Assembly (NCBI RefSeq): GCF_025147485.1
Contig: NZ_CP102263.1
Span: 3,175,501 to 3,239,500 of the forward strand
Reading direction: 5' to 3'
Length of the DNA stretch: 64,000 nt
DNA from: Bacteroides uniformis
Lineage (GTDB): Bacteria; Bacteroidota; Bacteroidia; Bacteroidales; Bacteroidaceae
The notes beneath the pieces were generated by a model. That model searched no databases. It worked only from the letters and a program-made list of their open reading frames with translations, and had not been told where the DNA came from. This document shows, piece by piece, positions 55,314 through 64,000 of this stretch. The first letter of the stretch is position 1. Each line of letters begins with the position of its first letter. The position numbers and the translations under genes were made by a program.

Positions 55314-55877
55314 ATGACTACGAACGAATTCAAGGAATATGTAAAGACGCGTCAAGCGCTTGATACGGAGGAGATACATCGCTTTATGGACAAAATGAGC
55401 AATGAAGCCAGACGCATCACTTTCCGGCTGAACACGGCATATCATACACCGGACGAGGTACGTGGGTTACTCTCCGAATTGTTCGGTTATCAAGTCCCGT
55501 CATCGTTCCGGGTATTCCCACCGTTCTATACCGATTTCGGGAAGAATATTACAGTGGGCGAAGGCGTATTTATTAATGCCTGCTGTCATTTTCAGGACCA
55601 TGGTGGTGTGATAATCGGTGACGGATGCCAAATCGGGCATAATGTAGTCTTTGCAACGCTCAATCATGGTTTGCCTCCGGAAGAACGCCAAACTACCTAT
55701 CCGGCACCGATTGTATTGGGTAGGAATGTCTGGGTAGGTTCTAATGCGACGATTCTTCCAGGAATGACAATCGGTGACAATGCTGTGGTGGGAGCTGGAG
55801 CGGTTGTGACGAAAGATGTGGAAGCGAATACAATAGTAGGCGGTGTCCCCGCGAAATTGATAAAGAGAATAGAGTAA
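55314..55877 (+). CDS. Sugar O-acetyltransferase (left-handed beta-helix)
   Basis: 187 residues of the maltose/galactoside acetyltransferase type. The hexapeptide repeats (ITVGEGVFINACCHFQDHGG, VIIGDGCQIGHNVVFAT, MTIGDNAVVGAGAVVTKDVE) and the catalytic His in LNHG are present. The N-terminal helical part (MTTNEFKEYVKTRQALDTEE) is short. It uses acetyl-CoA to modify sugars; the specific substrate is unclear. Confidence 0.9.
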   Translation: MTTNEFKEYVKTRQALDTEEIHRFMDKMSNEARRITFRLNTAYHTPDEVRGLLSELFGYQVPSSFRVFPPFYTDFGKNITVGEGVFINACCHFQDHGGVIIGDGCQIGHNVVFATLNHGLPPEERQTTYPAPIVLGRNVWVGSNATILPGMTIGDNAVVGAGAVVTKDVEANTIVGGVPAKLIKRIE

Positions 55878-55899
55878 TAATTATAACATTGAAAACAAG

Positions 55900-56766
55900 A
55901 TGAGAATAATATCAAATACAGCATTCGGTGGAGAAAGACCTTTGTTTGAATCACATGACTTACGTTTGGAGAATGTAATTATCCATGCCGGAGAATCAGC
56001 CATCAAGGAATGCAGCAACATCGAAGCTGTCAATTGTCGATTCGAAGGGAATTACCCCTTCTGGCATGTTCACGGGTTTGTAATCGACCGTTGTTTTTTC
56101 GATGTCGGCGGGCGTTCGGCACTGTGGTATTCCGACCATCTGAAAATGACCGATACGCGTATCGACGCACCCAAAATGTTCCGCGAGATGCACGACATCG
56201 AAATTGAGAATGTAGAGATGAACGATGCCGATGAAGTATTCTGGCGTTGCCAGAATCTGAACATCAGAAATCTGAAGTTGCATGGAGGAACTTATCCGTT
56301 CATGTTCAGTAGCGACATCCGCATAGACGGATTGGAGAGCGACAGCAAATACGTTTTCCAGTATGTGAAGAATGTAGAGTTGCGCAATGCCAAAGTCACT
56401 ACAAAGGATGCTTTCTGGGAGGTGGAGAATGTGACAATCTACGATTCCGAACTCAATGGCGAATATCTCGGCTGGCATTCGCACAATCTCCGGTTGGTGA
56501 ACTGCCATATAACCGGTGAGCAACCGCTCTGCTATGCCCACGACCTCGTATTGGAGAATTGTACCTTTGGTCCCGACTGCGACCGGGCTTTCGAATACAG
56601 TTCGGTGCAGGCAACCATCAAGGGGGCGATAGGTGGGGTGAAGAATCCACGGACAGGCAGTATCACTGCCGAAAGCTATGGGGAAATCATTCTCGATGAA
56701 AATATAAAGGCACCTGCCGACTGTGAGTTGAAGCTTGGGGACGAGAAAACTTGTTTCACCGACTGA
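55900..56766 (+). CDS. DUF3737 family protein
   Basis: 288 residues made of repeated short beta-strand units typical of a right-handed beta-helix (ENVIIHAGESAIKECSNIEA, then VEMNDADEVFWRCQNLNIRN). This is DUF3737, with no known reaction. It follows the acetyltransferase by 22 bases in the same direction, and the MATE gene starts 19 bases after it, so these genes may form one transcription unit. Confidence 0.8.
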   Translation: MRIISNTAFGGERPLFESHDLRLENVIIHAGESAIKECSNIEAVNCRFEGNYPFWHVHGFVIDRCFFDVGGRSALWYSDHLKMTDTRIDAPKMFREMHDIEIENVEMNDADEVFWRCQNLNIRNLKLHGGTYPFMFSSDIRIDGLESDSKYVFQYVKNVELRNAKVTTKDAFWEVENVTIYDSELNGEYLGWHSHNLRLVNCHITGEQPLCYAHDLVLENCTFGPDCDRAFEYSSVQATIKGAIGGVKNPRTGSITAESYGEIILDENIKAPADCELKLGDEKTCFTD

Positions 56767-56785
56767 TGCCTTTGCAAATAGCCTG

Positions 56786-58219
56786 ATGGGAATAAAAAAG
56801 GGAAAGACCGATTACTTGTTGTCGCTTATCCGCGAAGGGAAGAGTATGACGCTGGGGCAGCAGTTACGCCTGACTGCATACCTCAGTGTCCCTGCTATTA
56901 TGGCGCAGGTGTCCTCCATCGCCATGCAGTATATCGATGCTTCGATGGTTGGTAGCCTGGGTGCGAATGCAGCGGCTTCCATCGGATTGGTTTCAACCAC
57001 GACATGGCTGTTCTGGGGATTGTGTGCCGCCGCTGCAACGGGATTTTCTGTCCAAGTGGCACACCGGATTGGGGCCGGAGATTTTGCAGGAGCGAAAAAA
57101 ATACTCCGCCAATCGGTTACGGCTACACTTGTTTTCAGTTCTTTGTTGGCGGTTGTCGGCATTTCTATCAGTGGTGTGCTTCCCGGCTGGCTGGGTGGTG
57201 ATGAAATGATACGGAGCGATTCATCCTTCTATTTCCGGATATTTTCACTTTTCTTACCCGCCTTGCAGTTGAATTTCCTTGCGGGCGGCATGTTGCGGTG
57301 TAGTGGGAATATGCGTGTACCCAGTATGCTAAATGTACTGATGTGTTTTTGGGATGTCGTGTTCAACTTCTTCCTTATTTTCCCGACACGGCAGGTAGAC
57401 TGGTGGGGATGGGAGTTCATCGTTCCCGGCGTAGGTTTAGGTGTGGAAGGTGCGGTATTGGGAACCGTGTTGGCCGAACTTATCACTGCCGGTGGGATGA
57501 TGTGGTATCTTTGCCGTCGCTCGTCCATGTTGAGACTATCCGGGGGGCAGGGCAGTTTTCTTCCCCGGAAAGAGACGCTGCGCCAGGCTGTCCGCATCTC
57601 CCTGCCAATGGGATTCGAGCATATTGCCATTTGCGGAGCGCAGATTATGACGACGGTTATCGTCGCACCGCTCGGCATCGTCGCCATTGCCGCCAACTCA
57701 TTTGCCATCATCGCTGAAAGCCTTTGTTATATGCCCGGCTACGGTATATCGGAGGCTGCCACGACGTTGGTAGGCCAGAGTCTTGGAGCAAACCGTATCC
57801 GGTTACTCAAGCGTTTTGCCAACATTACCGTTTGGTCAGGGATGCTGATTATGGGAGTCATGGGAGTGCTGATGTATGTGGCGGCCCCTCAGATCATCGG
57901 AGTGATGACGCCTGTGGAGGAAATCCGCATGTTGGGAATCGGGATTCTGCGGATAGAAGCTTTTGCGGAGCCGATGTTTGCGGCATCTATCGTCGCCTAC
58001 GGTGTATTTGTGGGTGCGGGCAATACATTTGTTCCCAGTCTGATGAATTTTGGCAGTATCTGGGGTGTCCGGCTGACACTGGCAGCATGGCTTGCCCCTA
58101 CGATGGGGCTACGGGGCGTATGGCTTGCCATGTGTATTGAGCTTTGTTTCCGGGGAGCGATTTTTCTTGTCAGGCTTTGGAGTGGTAACTGGATTTATAA
58201 GTTGCGAATAAAAAGATAA
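56786..58219 (+). CDS. MATE-family efflux transporter
   Basis: 477 residues from ATG 56786 (MGIKKGKTDYLLSLIREG). Twelve hydrophobic segments with the MATE start QLRLTAYLSVPAIMAQVSSIAMQYID and an internal repeat (KETLRQAVRISLPMGFEHIA). It exports drugs or metabolites by Na+ or H+ exchange. It ends three bases before the MalY-like gene. Confidence 0.93.
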   Translation: MGIKKGKTDYLLSLIREGKSMTLGQQLRLTAYLSVPAIMAQVSSIAMQYIDASMVGSLGANAAASIGLVSTTTWLFWGLCAAAATGFSVQVAHRIGAGDFAGAKKILRQSVTATLVFSSLLAVVGISISGVLPGWLGGDEMIRSDSSFYFRIFSLFLPALQLNFLAGGMLRCSGNMRVPSMLNVLMCFWDVVFNFFLIFPTRQVDWWGWEFIVPGVGLGVEGAVLGTVLAELITAGGMMWYLCRRSSMLRLSGGQGSFLPRKETLRQAVRISLPMGFEHIAICGAQIMTTVIVAPLGIVAIAANSFAIIAESLCYMPGYGISEAATTLVGQSLGANRIRLLKRFANITVWSGMLIMGVMGVLMYVAAPQIIGVMTPVEEIRMLGIGILRIEAFAEPMFAASIVAYGVFVGAGNTFVPSLMNFGSIWGVRLTLAAWLAPTMGLRGVWLAMCIELCFRGAIFLVRLWSGNWIYKLRIKR

Positions 58220-58222
58220 ATT

Positions 58223-59392
58223 ATGAAATACGATTTCGATACAATCATCCCGCGTCGCGGGACGAATTCTTATAAATGGGATACTCCCGAAGAGGAGAAT
58301 GTACTGCCCATGTGGGTGGCAGATATGGATTTCCGTACAGCACCCGCTATTATCGATGCCTTACAAAAGCGGGTGGCGCACGGTATTTTCGGTTATACAA
58401 AAGTACCCGAAGCCTATTATGATGCGGTCGTCCGGTGGTTCGATGACCGGCATCGCTGGCAGGTTGATTCCCGGTGGATTATCTATACGAGTGGTGTCGT
58501 GCCGGCTCTGTCAGCCATTATCAAAGCCTTGGCCATGCCGGGTGATAAAGTCATCGTTCAGACTCCTGCCTATAATTGTTTCTACTCATCTATCCGTAAT
58601 GACGGATGCGAGTTGTTTGCCAATAATCTCGTTTATCAGGATGGCCGCTACGTAATCGACTTTGCCGATCTTGAAAGGAAAGCTTCCGATCCGAAAGCAA
58701 AAATCCTGCTGCTGTGCAATCCTCACAATCCGGTCGGACGGGTCTGGACTCCGGAAGAACTGCAGCATATAGGTGATATTTGTTTACGGAATGAGGTGTT
58801 TGTCGTGGCGGATGAGATTCATTGTGAACTGACTTACGAAGGATATGACTACACACCCTTTGCCTCCTTGTCCGAACGCTTTTTGCAAAATTCCGTCACT
58901 TGCGTTTCGCCGAGTAAGGCGTTCAACCTTGCCGGGTTGCAAATCGCCAATATCATCGCAGCCGATGAAGAGGTGCGCCGCCGTATTGACAGAGCCATTA
59001 ACATCAACGAGGTATGCGACGTCAATCCGTTCGGCGTAATCGCCACAATGGCAGCTTACAACGAAGGTGGGGAATGGCTCGATGCCTTGCGGAAATATCT
59101 GCGGGGGAATTACGAATACCTCTGCTGCTTTTTCAAGGAACGGTTACCACAATATCCCGTGCTGCCACTCGAAGGAACTTATTTGGTTTGGATAGACTGC
59201 CGTGCTTCCGGTATCAGCTCAGATGTTGTCGCCTTGCGTTTGCAAGAACAACAGCATCTGATGGTCAATTCCGGTACGATGTACGGTCCCGGTGGAGAGG
59301 GCTTTATCCGGCTGAATATCGCTTGTCCCCGGGCTCTGCTTGCTGATGGACTGGAACGGATGGCCCGTTTATTCTATCGTGAAGTCTTCTGA
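58223..59392 (+). CDS. MalY/PatB-type pyridoxal-phosphate lyase/aminotransferase
   Basis: 389 residues. MalY/PatB features: start FDTIIPRRGTNSYKWD, MWVADMDFRTAPAI, the PLP lysine in VSPSKAFNLAGLQIAN near residue 230, and EGTYLVWIDCRASGIS. Enzymes of this family are cystathionine beta-lyases or related C-S lyases. The 3' end overlaps the convergent PPOX gene by 24 bases. Confidence 0.9.
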   Translation: MKYDFDTIIPRRGTNSYKWDTPEEENVLPMWVADMDFRTAPAIIDALQKRVAHGIFGYTKVPEAYYDAVVRWFDDRHRWQVDSRWIIYTSGVVPALSAIIKALAMPGDKVIVQTPAYNCFYSSIRNDGCELFANNLVYQDGRYVIDFADLERKASDPKAKILLLCNPHNPVGRVWTPEELQHIGDICLRNEVFVVADEIHCELTYEGYDYTPFASLSERFLQNSVTCVSPSKAFNLAGLQIANIIAADEEVRRRIDRAININEVCDVNPFGVIATMAAYNEGGEWLDALRKYLRGNYEYLCCFFKERLPQYPVLPLEGTYLVWIDCRASGISSDVVALRLQEQQHLMVNSGTMYGPGGEGFIRLNIACPRALLADGLERMARLFYREVF

Positions 59393-59788
59393 TTTAAATC
59401 CGCTGTAATACCTACCGGAGAAGGCGGTGAACTTCAGGACACAATAATCGGGATCAGTCACTCCTTCGGGATAGTACATAGTGTCGCCTTCCTGCCATAT
59501 CATTTCCTTACTGGTGCTGTCCGTCAGTATCTCCATCGTGCCGCGCAGCATTACGCCCTTGAAGAAGCGTGTGTTGCAGACGTAAAGGCATGCCCGGTTA
59601 TTTTTGAGAAATTGCGAAACGCGCATCGACGAGGTGTTCGTTGATAGGTAAATGTGTTTGATCCCTTCCCTTTTGCGGGTTTGCAACATGGCCTTGATGT
59701 TGGGAAAGCCTTCGGCATCCACCGAACCGACAAAGATGGTTTTTTCCTTGTCAATCATGTTTCCTACTGTTTTTTCTGCATCTCTCAT
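59369..59788 (-). CDS. Pyridoxamine-5'-phosphate-oxidase-like flavin protein
   Basis: 139 residues of the PPOX split-barrel type: TIFVGSVDAEGFPNIKAMLQTRK, ISTNTSSMRV-like IYLSTNTSSMRVSQFLK, and VMLRGTMEILTD. Small members bind FMN or F420 and reduce unknown substrates. Converges with the MalY-type gene. Confidence 0.85.
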   Translation of the reverse strand: MRDAEKTVGNMIDKEKTIFVGSVDAEGFPNIKAMLQTRKREGIKHIYLSTNTSSMRVSQFLKNNRACLYVCNTRFFKGVMLRGTMEILTDSTSKEMIWQEGDTMYYPEGVTDPDYCVLKFTAFSGRYYSGFKSEDFTIE

Positions 59789-59882
59789 TGTTTGTTTTTT
59801 TTATGGGTTATTGTTTCAAGGGCAAAGATAGCCGGTAAGTGGAACTTTTGTACAATAAAAAAGAAGGAGGATATGTCACTTT

Positions 59883-60767
59883 TCACGGTTTCTCCATTTT
59901 CCGGTAGGCGAGGGGAGTATACCCTATACATTGTCGGAAACTACGTACAAAGTAGGAGACGGTTGAGAAATGGAGTTCGGAGGCTATTTCTGAAATGGGG
60001 AGGTCGGTGTAGGTGAGCAGACGCTGGGCTTCGTCTGTAACCTTGTTGAGTATGTACTGCTTGGCGTTGATGTTTATGGCCGAAGAGAGGATTTCGTTCA
60101 GATAGTTGGGAGTGATGCATAGTTTATCGGCATAGAATTGTACAGAATGCTGCTCCCGGAAGTGCTCCCCAACCAATTCGAAGAATCGGCTGAGGTGGAA
60201 GCTGCTGATATCTTTATGTGGCTCCTTACCCGTCTCCGGAGGGATAGAGGTGCGGTAGGCACGGTTGAGTAGCATGAGGACTTCGTAAAGTAAGGCGCGT
60301 AATATGCCCGTATCGTGTGGGTGGAAAGAGTCGATTTCGATTTTTATGTCGTGCAGAAGTTGGAGTATTCGTGCATAGAGCCCGTTCGGCAGTTGGAGTT
60401 TGTCTACCATTTTTCCCATTCGGAAGAACGGGAGGTGCTGCACGAATAGTGGGTCTTTGAAGAAAGAGGTCAAAAAGGTATCCTCAAAAATTAGAGCATG
60501 ACCGTTGCCGATACGGTCTGTGTCCCAACTGCGCACCTCACCTGGTTTGGAGAAGAATACATCACCGGGAGCTGCCAAGTGTGTCCGGTTACCGATAGTG
60601 AATTCTCCTTCTCCTTCTGTGATGAAGGTGATGTCATAGTAGGTCAGAATATGTACTTTTCCCTGGGTCAAGAATTTCCGGGTATACTGCAAATCAACGA
60701 CATCTATCAGAAGTTCGCTTCCGTACTTAGTTTTGTAGAAATTGTATCGTGGGATGGCATTTTTCAT
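59883..60767 (-). CDS. AraC-family regulator divergent from the sugar transporter
   Basis: 294 residues. A cupin N-terminal domain (EFTIGNRTHLAAPGDVFFSKPG) and a C-terminal AraC HTH pair (LCITPNYLNEILSSAININA and VSYFVRSFRQCIGYTPLAYRK). It is transcribed away from the FucP-type transporter with 153 bases between, so it may regulate that gene, its own gene, or the PPOX gene. Confidence 0.87.
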   Translation of the reverse strand: MKNAIPRYNFYKTKYGSELLIDVVDLQYTRKFLTQGKVHILTYYDITFITEGEGEFTIGNRTHLAAPGDVFFSKPGEVRSWDTDRIGNGHALIFEDTFLTSFFKDPLFVQHLPFFRMGKMVDKLQLPNGLYARILQLLHDIKIEIDSFHPHDTGILRALLYEVLMLLNRAYRTSIPPETGKEPHKDISSFHLSRFFELVGEHFREQHSVQFYADKLCITPNYLNEILSSAININAKQYILNKVTDEAQRLLTYTDLPISEIASELHFSTVSYFVRSFRQCIGYTPLAYRKMEKP

Positions 60768-60920
60768 GGCTTAACATTGTATGATGGCAGTAAAGTTAGA
60801 GAAAAAGCTGCTCCGTACAATAGCGAATAGGAAAATGTTGGGTAAAGACCGGGAGTTTTGTTTATCTTTGCACCCGCAATTATCAATCGCCTTGCAACGA
60901 TTGTCTGGAATTATCATATT

Positions 60921-62138
60921 ATGAAACAGAAACGAATACCATTGGTGGGCAGACAATACCTTGTGCCCTTCATTTTGATTACCTCTCTTTTCTTTTTGTG
61001 GGGATTTGCCCATGCCATTCTGAATGTACTGAACAAGCACTTTCAAGAGATACTGGATATCACGAAGACACATTCGGCCTTTATACAGATGACGATGTAT
61101 ATGGGATACTTCATTATGGCCATTCCTGCAGGATTTTTCATCAGTCGCTTCGGATACCGCCGGGGTGTGGTATTCGGTCTGTTGCTTTACGGCGTCGGTT
61201 CGCTGCTCTTTATCCCCGGGCAGCATTATCTGTCTTTTAATCTTTTCTTGTTTGCATTGTTCGTGATAGGCTGTGGACTGACGTTTCTTGAAACTGCCGC
61301 CAATCCTTATGCCACAGAATTGGGCGCAAAGGAAACTGCTGCCAGCCGGCTGAATTTCGCGCAATCCTTCAACGGTCTGGGATGTATCTGTGCACCGGTA
61401 CTGGCTGGACTGCTGCTCTTCTCGAAGGATGGGCAGACGGGCTCGGGTAATGTCGCATTGCCCTATATCTGCATGGGGGTAATTGTGTTGCTGGTAGCGT
61501 TGGTCTTTTCAAGAATCAAGTTGCCCGAGATTGAACATAGTGTGGAGGTGGACGAAGCTGGTAATAAGGTCGGATTGTGGTCACACCGGCTTTTCATTTT
61601 CGGGCTGATAGCCTTGTTTGCCTATGAGGTCGGCGAGATTTCCATCAACAGCTTCTTCATCAACTACGTGGTGGAGCAGAATTGGATGAATGCCCGCGAA
61701 GCTTCCGTAGTGCTTTCTTTCGGTGGACTGGGATTATTTATGTTAGGACGTTTTGCCGGTAGCTGGATTATGGGACGTGTGCGTGCCGAGAAGATGTTGC
61801 TGGTTTGTGCTACGGGCACTGTGATGACTACCTTGTTGGTGTTGCTGGATGTAGGAATGGTGTCGCTTGCAGCTCTGTTGTGCGGATATGCATTTGAGGC
61901 TATTATGTTTCCCACGATTTTTGCACTTTCCTTGCGCGGGCTGGGCAACCATACCAAGAGGGCTTCCTCTTTCCTGATGATGTCTCCCGTGGGAGGCGTG
62001 GTAGGTCCGCTGTTGATGGGACTGGTGGCAGACCATACGACGATGGTGTGGGCGTTCATCGTACCGCTGGTTGCCTATTGCGTGGTGTGGGCATATGCCC
62101 GCAAGATGGTGTCCGTCTCTACCGCTTCTTCAATATAG
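60921..62138 (+). CDS. Sugar MFS transporter (FucP/GluP type)
   Basis: 405 residues from ATG 60921 (MKQKRIPLVGRQY). Twelve predicted helices. Family markers are the FFLWGFAHAILNVLNKHFQ start and GCGLTFLETAANPYATELG, as in L-fucose and glucose/galactose permeases. Transport is by H+ or Na+ symport; the sugar is not evident. A -7-like TATCTTTG lies at 60863-60870. Confidence 0.9.
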   Translation: MKQKRIPLVGRQYLVPFILITSLFFLWGFAHAILNVLNKHFQEILDITKTHSAFIQMTMYMGYFIMAIPAGFFISRFGYRRGVVFGLLLYGVGSLLFIPGQHYLSFNLFLFALFVIGCGLTFLETAANPYATELGAKETAASRLNFAQSFNGLGCICAPVLAGLLLFSKDGQTGSGNVALPYICMGVIVLLVALVFSRIKLPEIEHSVEVDEAGNKVGLWSHRLFIFGLIALFAYEVGEISINSFFINYVVEQNWMNAREASVVLSFGGLGLFMLGRFAGSWIMGRVRAEKMLLVCATGTVMTTLLVLLDVGMVSLAALLCGYAFEAIMFPTIFALSLRGLGNHTKRASSFLMMSPVGGVVGPLLMGLVADHTTMVWAFIVPLVAYCVVWAYARKMVSVSTASSI

Positions 62139-62654
62139 AAGGAAGCCTGCGACTCCGGCAAGGATTATCAGTAAGATAGGGTGGAGGTTCCACTTCCACG
62201 TCACGCCGAAAGCGGCTGCAAAGATAAGTATGCTTTTGTAATCTATGAAATTTTCCTTGTTCATCAGCAATAGGGCAGCAGCAGCTATCAATGATACGGA
62301 CATGGGCAGCAGTCCCGACATTGCCGCCTTGATGTATTTGTTGTCCTTGCATTTCACGAAGAAGTAAGAGATGAGCAATACCAGGATGAACGAGGGAAGA
62401 CATACTGCAATGGTGGTCACGACAGCTCCCCACACGCTTTGAGTAACTGCATAGCCCACATAGGTGGCACTGTTGATGCCTATCGGACCAGGCGTCATCT
62501 GCGAGATGGCCACTACGTCCGTGAATTGTTGCAGGGTGAGCCAGTGATGGTGGTCCACCACCTCATATTGGATGAGGGACAACATGGCGTAACCGCCTCC
62601 GAAACCGAACATTCCGATTTTTAGATATACCAATATCAGCTGCCAATAAATCAT
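62130..62654 (-). CDS. Chromate transporter half protein (CHR domain), distal
   Basis: 174 residues, one CHR domain: GMFGFGGGYAMLSLIQYEVV, the FTDVVAISQMTPGPIGINSA motif and several hydrophobic helices. Bacteroidales often have two half-size ChrA proteins side by side; they probably pair. The start overlaps the stop of the upstream half by four bases. The true substrate may not be chromate. Confidence 0.9.
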   Translation of the reverse strand: MIYWQLILVYLKIGMFGFGGGYAMLSLIQYEVVDHHHWLTLQQFTDVVAISQMTPGPIGINSATYVGYAVTQSVWGAVVTTIAVCLPSFILVLLISYFFVKCKDNKYIKAAMSGLLPMSVSLIAAAALLLMNKENFIDYKSILIFAAAFGVTWKWNLHPILLIILAGVAGFLLY

Positions 62655-63202
62655 ATCTGTAATTTTCTCAGTTTATCTTTTAACCATAATGTATAGAGCA
62701 TTCCTCCTGCAATTCCTGCAAGGACAATGTATACGGGGGATAGCCCGAATTGCCAGATGAGTATGGTGGCGATGGCTGGAAGCACCAGTTGCCAATACTT
62801 CAGCTTCAGTGCCCGTGCAGCCGAAATGCAGGGTATCACAATCAGTGCGACTACTGCCGGACGGATACCGTTAAAGATGCGTATCATCACCTGGTTGTCC
62901 TGAAAATGAGCGAAGAACATGGCTATCAGCATCATGATGACAAAAGAGGGGAGGATTGTGGCAAGTGCACACACCAGGCTACCTTTTACTTTATGCAGCT
63001 TGTAGCCGACGAATATGGATATATTGACAGCAAAAACACCGGGAAGTGACTGGGTCAACGCAAACATTTCCATGAAATCTTCTTTACTCATCCATCTCTT
63101 TTTTACGATTTCCCGTTCAATGAGAGGTATCATAGCGTATCCGCCACCGATAGTGAACATTCCTATCTTGGCAAAGGTCATAAAAAGCAGTAAATATTTC
63201 AT
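62651..63202 (-). CDS. Chromate transporter half protein (CHR domain), proximal
   Basis: 183 residues from ATG 63202 (MKYLLLFMTFAKIGMFTIG); 63232 would add ten residues. The CHR signature GGGYAMIPLIEREIV and FALTQSLPGVFAVNISIFV are clear. It is coupled to the second half by a four-base overlap. Confidence 0.9.
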   Translation of the reverse strand: MKYLLLFMTFAKIGMFTIGGGYAMIPLIEREIVKKRWMSKEDFMEMFALTQSLPGVFAVNISIFVGYKLHKVKGSLVCALATILPSFVIMMLIAMFFAHFQDNQVMIRIFNGIRPAVVALIVIPCISAARALKLKYWQLVLPAIATILIWQFGLSPVYIVLAGIAGGMLYTLWLKDKLRKLQI

Positions 63203-63394
63203 TATTTCTCTTCGGGTGACTTTCTTTTGCAAAGAAACCCAAATTAATCAACATATACAAATTAGGGGGATAATATTTATTTATTAATATTTTATATTAC
63301 AGGGCTATATTCTTAAATCTATTTAAAAGGAGAATATTCCGTCGTAAATAAGCTTTATCTTTAACACGTAATTACAAATAATATAAATGTAGAT

Positions 63395-63790
63395 ATGATA
63401 CAGATAGTGCAATTACATGGTACGGATAAAAAGCTGTACGAGCTTGTAGCCCCTTTGGTTATGAGCCCGGAAGTGCTGAAACAGAACTACAATTACCCTT
63501 TCCGGACATCGGAAGAGTACGAGTGGTTTGTTGCTCTGGATAATAAACATGTTGTAGGTTTTGTGCCGGTGGAGCACAAGAAGTATGAATGTGTCATCAA
63601 CAACTATTATATTAAGGAAAGGAATGTTGACACGCTAAAATTGCTTCTGGAAAAGGTACTTGAGAAGCAGGGCGAGGAGAGTAGTCTGACGGCTGTTAGC
63701 TTTGTTGAAGATAGGGATGTCTTCAGCGAGCTGGGCTTTTTGGAAGACAAGGTATGGACCCGTTATGTGAAAATGAAGAAAAACAGATAA
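63395..63790 (+). CDS. GNAT-like protein
   Basis: 131 residues with the shape of a small acetyltransferase: YEWFVALDNKHVVGFVPVEHKKYEC, then NNYYIKERNVDTLKLLLEKVL and FVEDRDVFSELGFLED. The acetyl-CoA loop is not obvious, so activity is uncertain. It ends two bases before the PP-loop gene and is probably co-transcribed with it; the pairing suggests a shared role. Confidence 0.7.
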   Translation: MIQIVQLHGTDKKLYELVAPLVMSPEVLKQNYNYPFRTSEEYEWFVALDNKHVVGFVPVEHKKYECVINNYYIKERNVDTLKLLLEKVLEKQGEESSLTAVSFVEDRDVFSELGFLEDKVWTRYVKMKKNR

Positions 63791-63792
63791 TT

Positions 63793-64000
63793 ATGGCTAC
63801 ACCCAAAAATGTGTATGAACTGGCGCAAGAACGTCTTGATGTGATTTTTAGGGAATTTGACACGATATGCGTCTCTTTTTCGGGAGGAAAAGATAGTGGA
63901 GTGTTGCTGAATTTGTGCATAGACTATATCCGCCGGAACCGGCTGAACCGTAAACTGTGTGTATTCCATATGGACTATGAGATACAGTACAGCATGACCA
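63793..64000 (+). CDS. PAPS-reductase-family protein (5' part)
   Basis: The first 69 codons only; the rest is beyond the window. MATPKNVYELAQERLDVIF is followed by the PP-loop TICVSFSGGKDSGVLLNLC near residues 26-44, the adenylating signature of the phosphoadenosine phosphosulfate reductase family. Members with this context (DUF3440/IbrA-like) may act on nucleotides or tRNA rather than sulfate. Confidence 0.82.
   Translation, partial: MATPKNVYELAQERLDVIFREFDTICVSFSGGKDSGVLLNLCIDYIRRNRLNRKLCVFHMDYEIQYSMT

Overview
The window reads as Bacteroidales DNA, most likely Bacteroides or Parabacteroides. The evidence is a Bacteroides-type tra operon, DUF-family conjugation genes found only in that order, fimbrillin lipoproteins, and several promoter-like TAnnTTTG -7 boxes. 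About 52.4 kb is one integrative and conjugative element (ICE) that enters from the left edge, and the last 11.5 kb is chromosome. No integrase, tRNA, rRNA or CRISPR array was found in the window.

Region 1 (1-9649, minus strand) is the mating-pore operon traA to traM, with traM cut by the window edge. Region 2 (9650-14650) holds a hairpin-rich candidate oriT, then mobA, mobB (relaxase) and mobC (coupling ATPase) on the plus strand, and a convergent RteC-domain regulator. Region 3 (14752-29026, minus strand) is the most striking cargo: a fimbrial operon joined to a complete diversity-generating retroelement (DGR). Read 5' to 3' it contains a TPR/membrane/AraC regulator, a control region with 21-bp-spaced direct repeats, a (GT)22 tract and a terminator-like hairpin, an outer-membrane DUF3575 protein, a FimB/Mfa2-like subunit, two fimbrillins, an HU-like protein, two FISUMP-type lipoproteins, Avd, the template repeat, reverse transcriptase, a MutS-like accessory protein and an AraC regulator. 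The last lipoprotein ends in a variable repeat that matches the template over 131 bp without gaps. It differs at 24 positions, 23 of them template adenines. The system probably rewrites the tip or surface adhesin of a pilus that travels on the ICE.

Region 4 (29259-39299, plus) carries ICE maintenance genes: DUF3945, topB, DUF1896 and a 1980-residue methylase-helicase. Region 5 (39473-49028) is a defence island. It holds a frameshifted Gabija pair, a frameshifted GHKL-ATPase/nuclease gene and an intact RloA/RloB (AbiL-like) pair. The first two modules are each followed by a remnant of the methylase gene's 3' end with its own terminator, so this gene tail looks like a repeated insertion point. 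Region 6 (49273-52041, minus) has two helix-turn-helix proteins flanking a TOPRIM/RecA-fold primase-helicase. The ICE probably ends near 52.4 kb, at a short tRNA-3'-like sequence followed by a strong terminator.

Region 7 (52750-64000) is ordinary chromosomal metabolism: a flavin-reductase-like lipoprotein, a CMD-cupin protein, a cyclophilin-like lipoprotein, a sugar acetyltransferase, DUF3737, a MATE exporter, a MalY-type lyase, a PPOX protein, an AraC regulator divergent from a FucP-type sugar transporter, split chromate-transporter halves, a GNAT-like protein and the start of a PAPS-reductase-family gene.

A 39-bp element made of four GTGGC units spaced 10, 11 and 10 bp occurs three times in the ICE (8252, 9936 and 29133), a possible binding-site family for partition or transfer.
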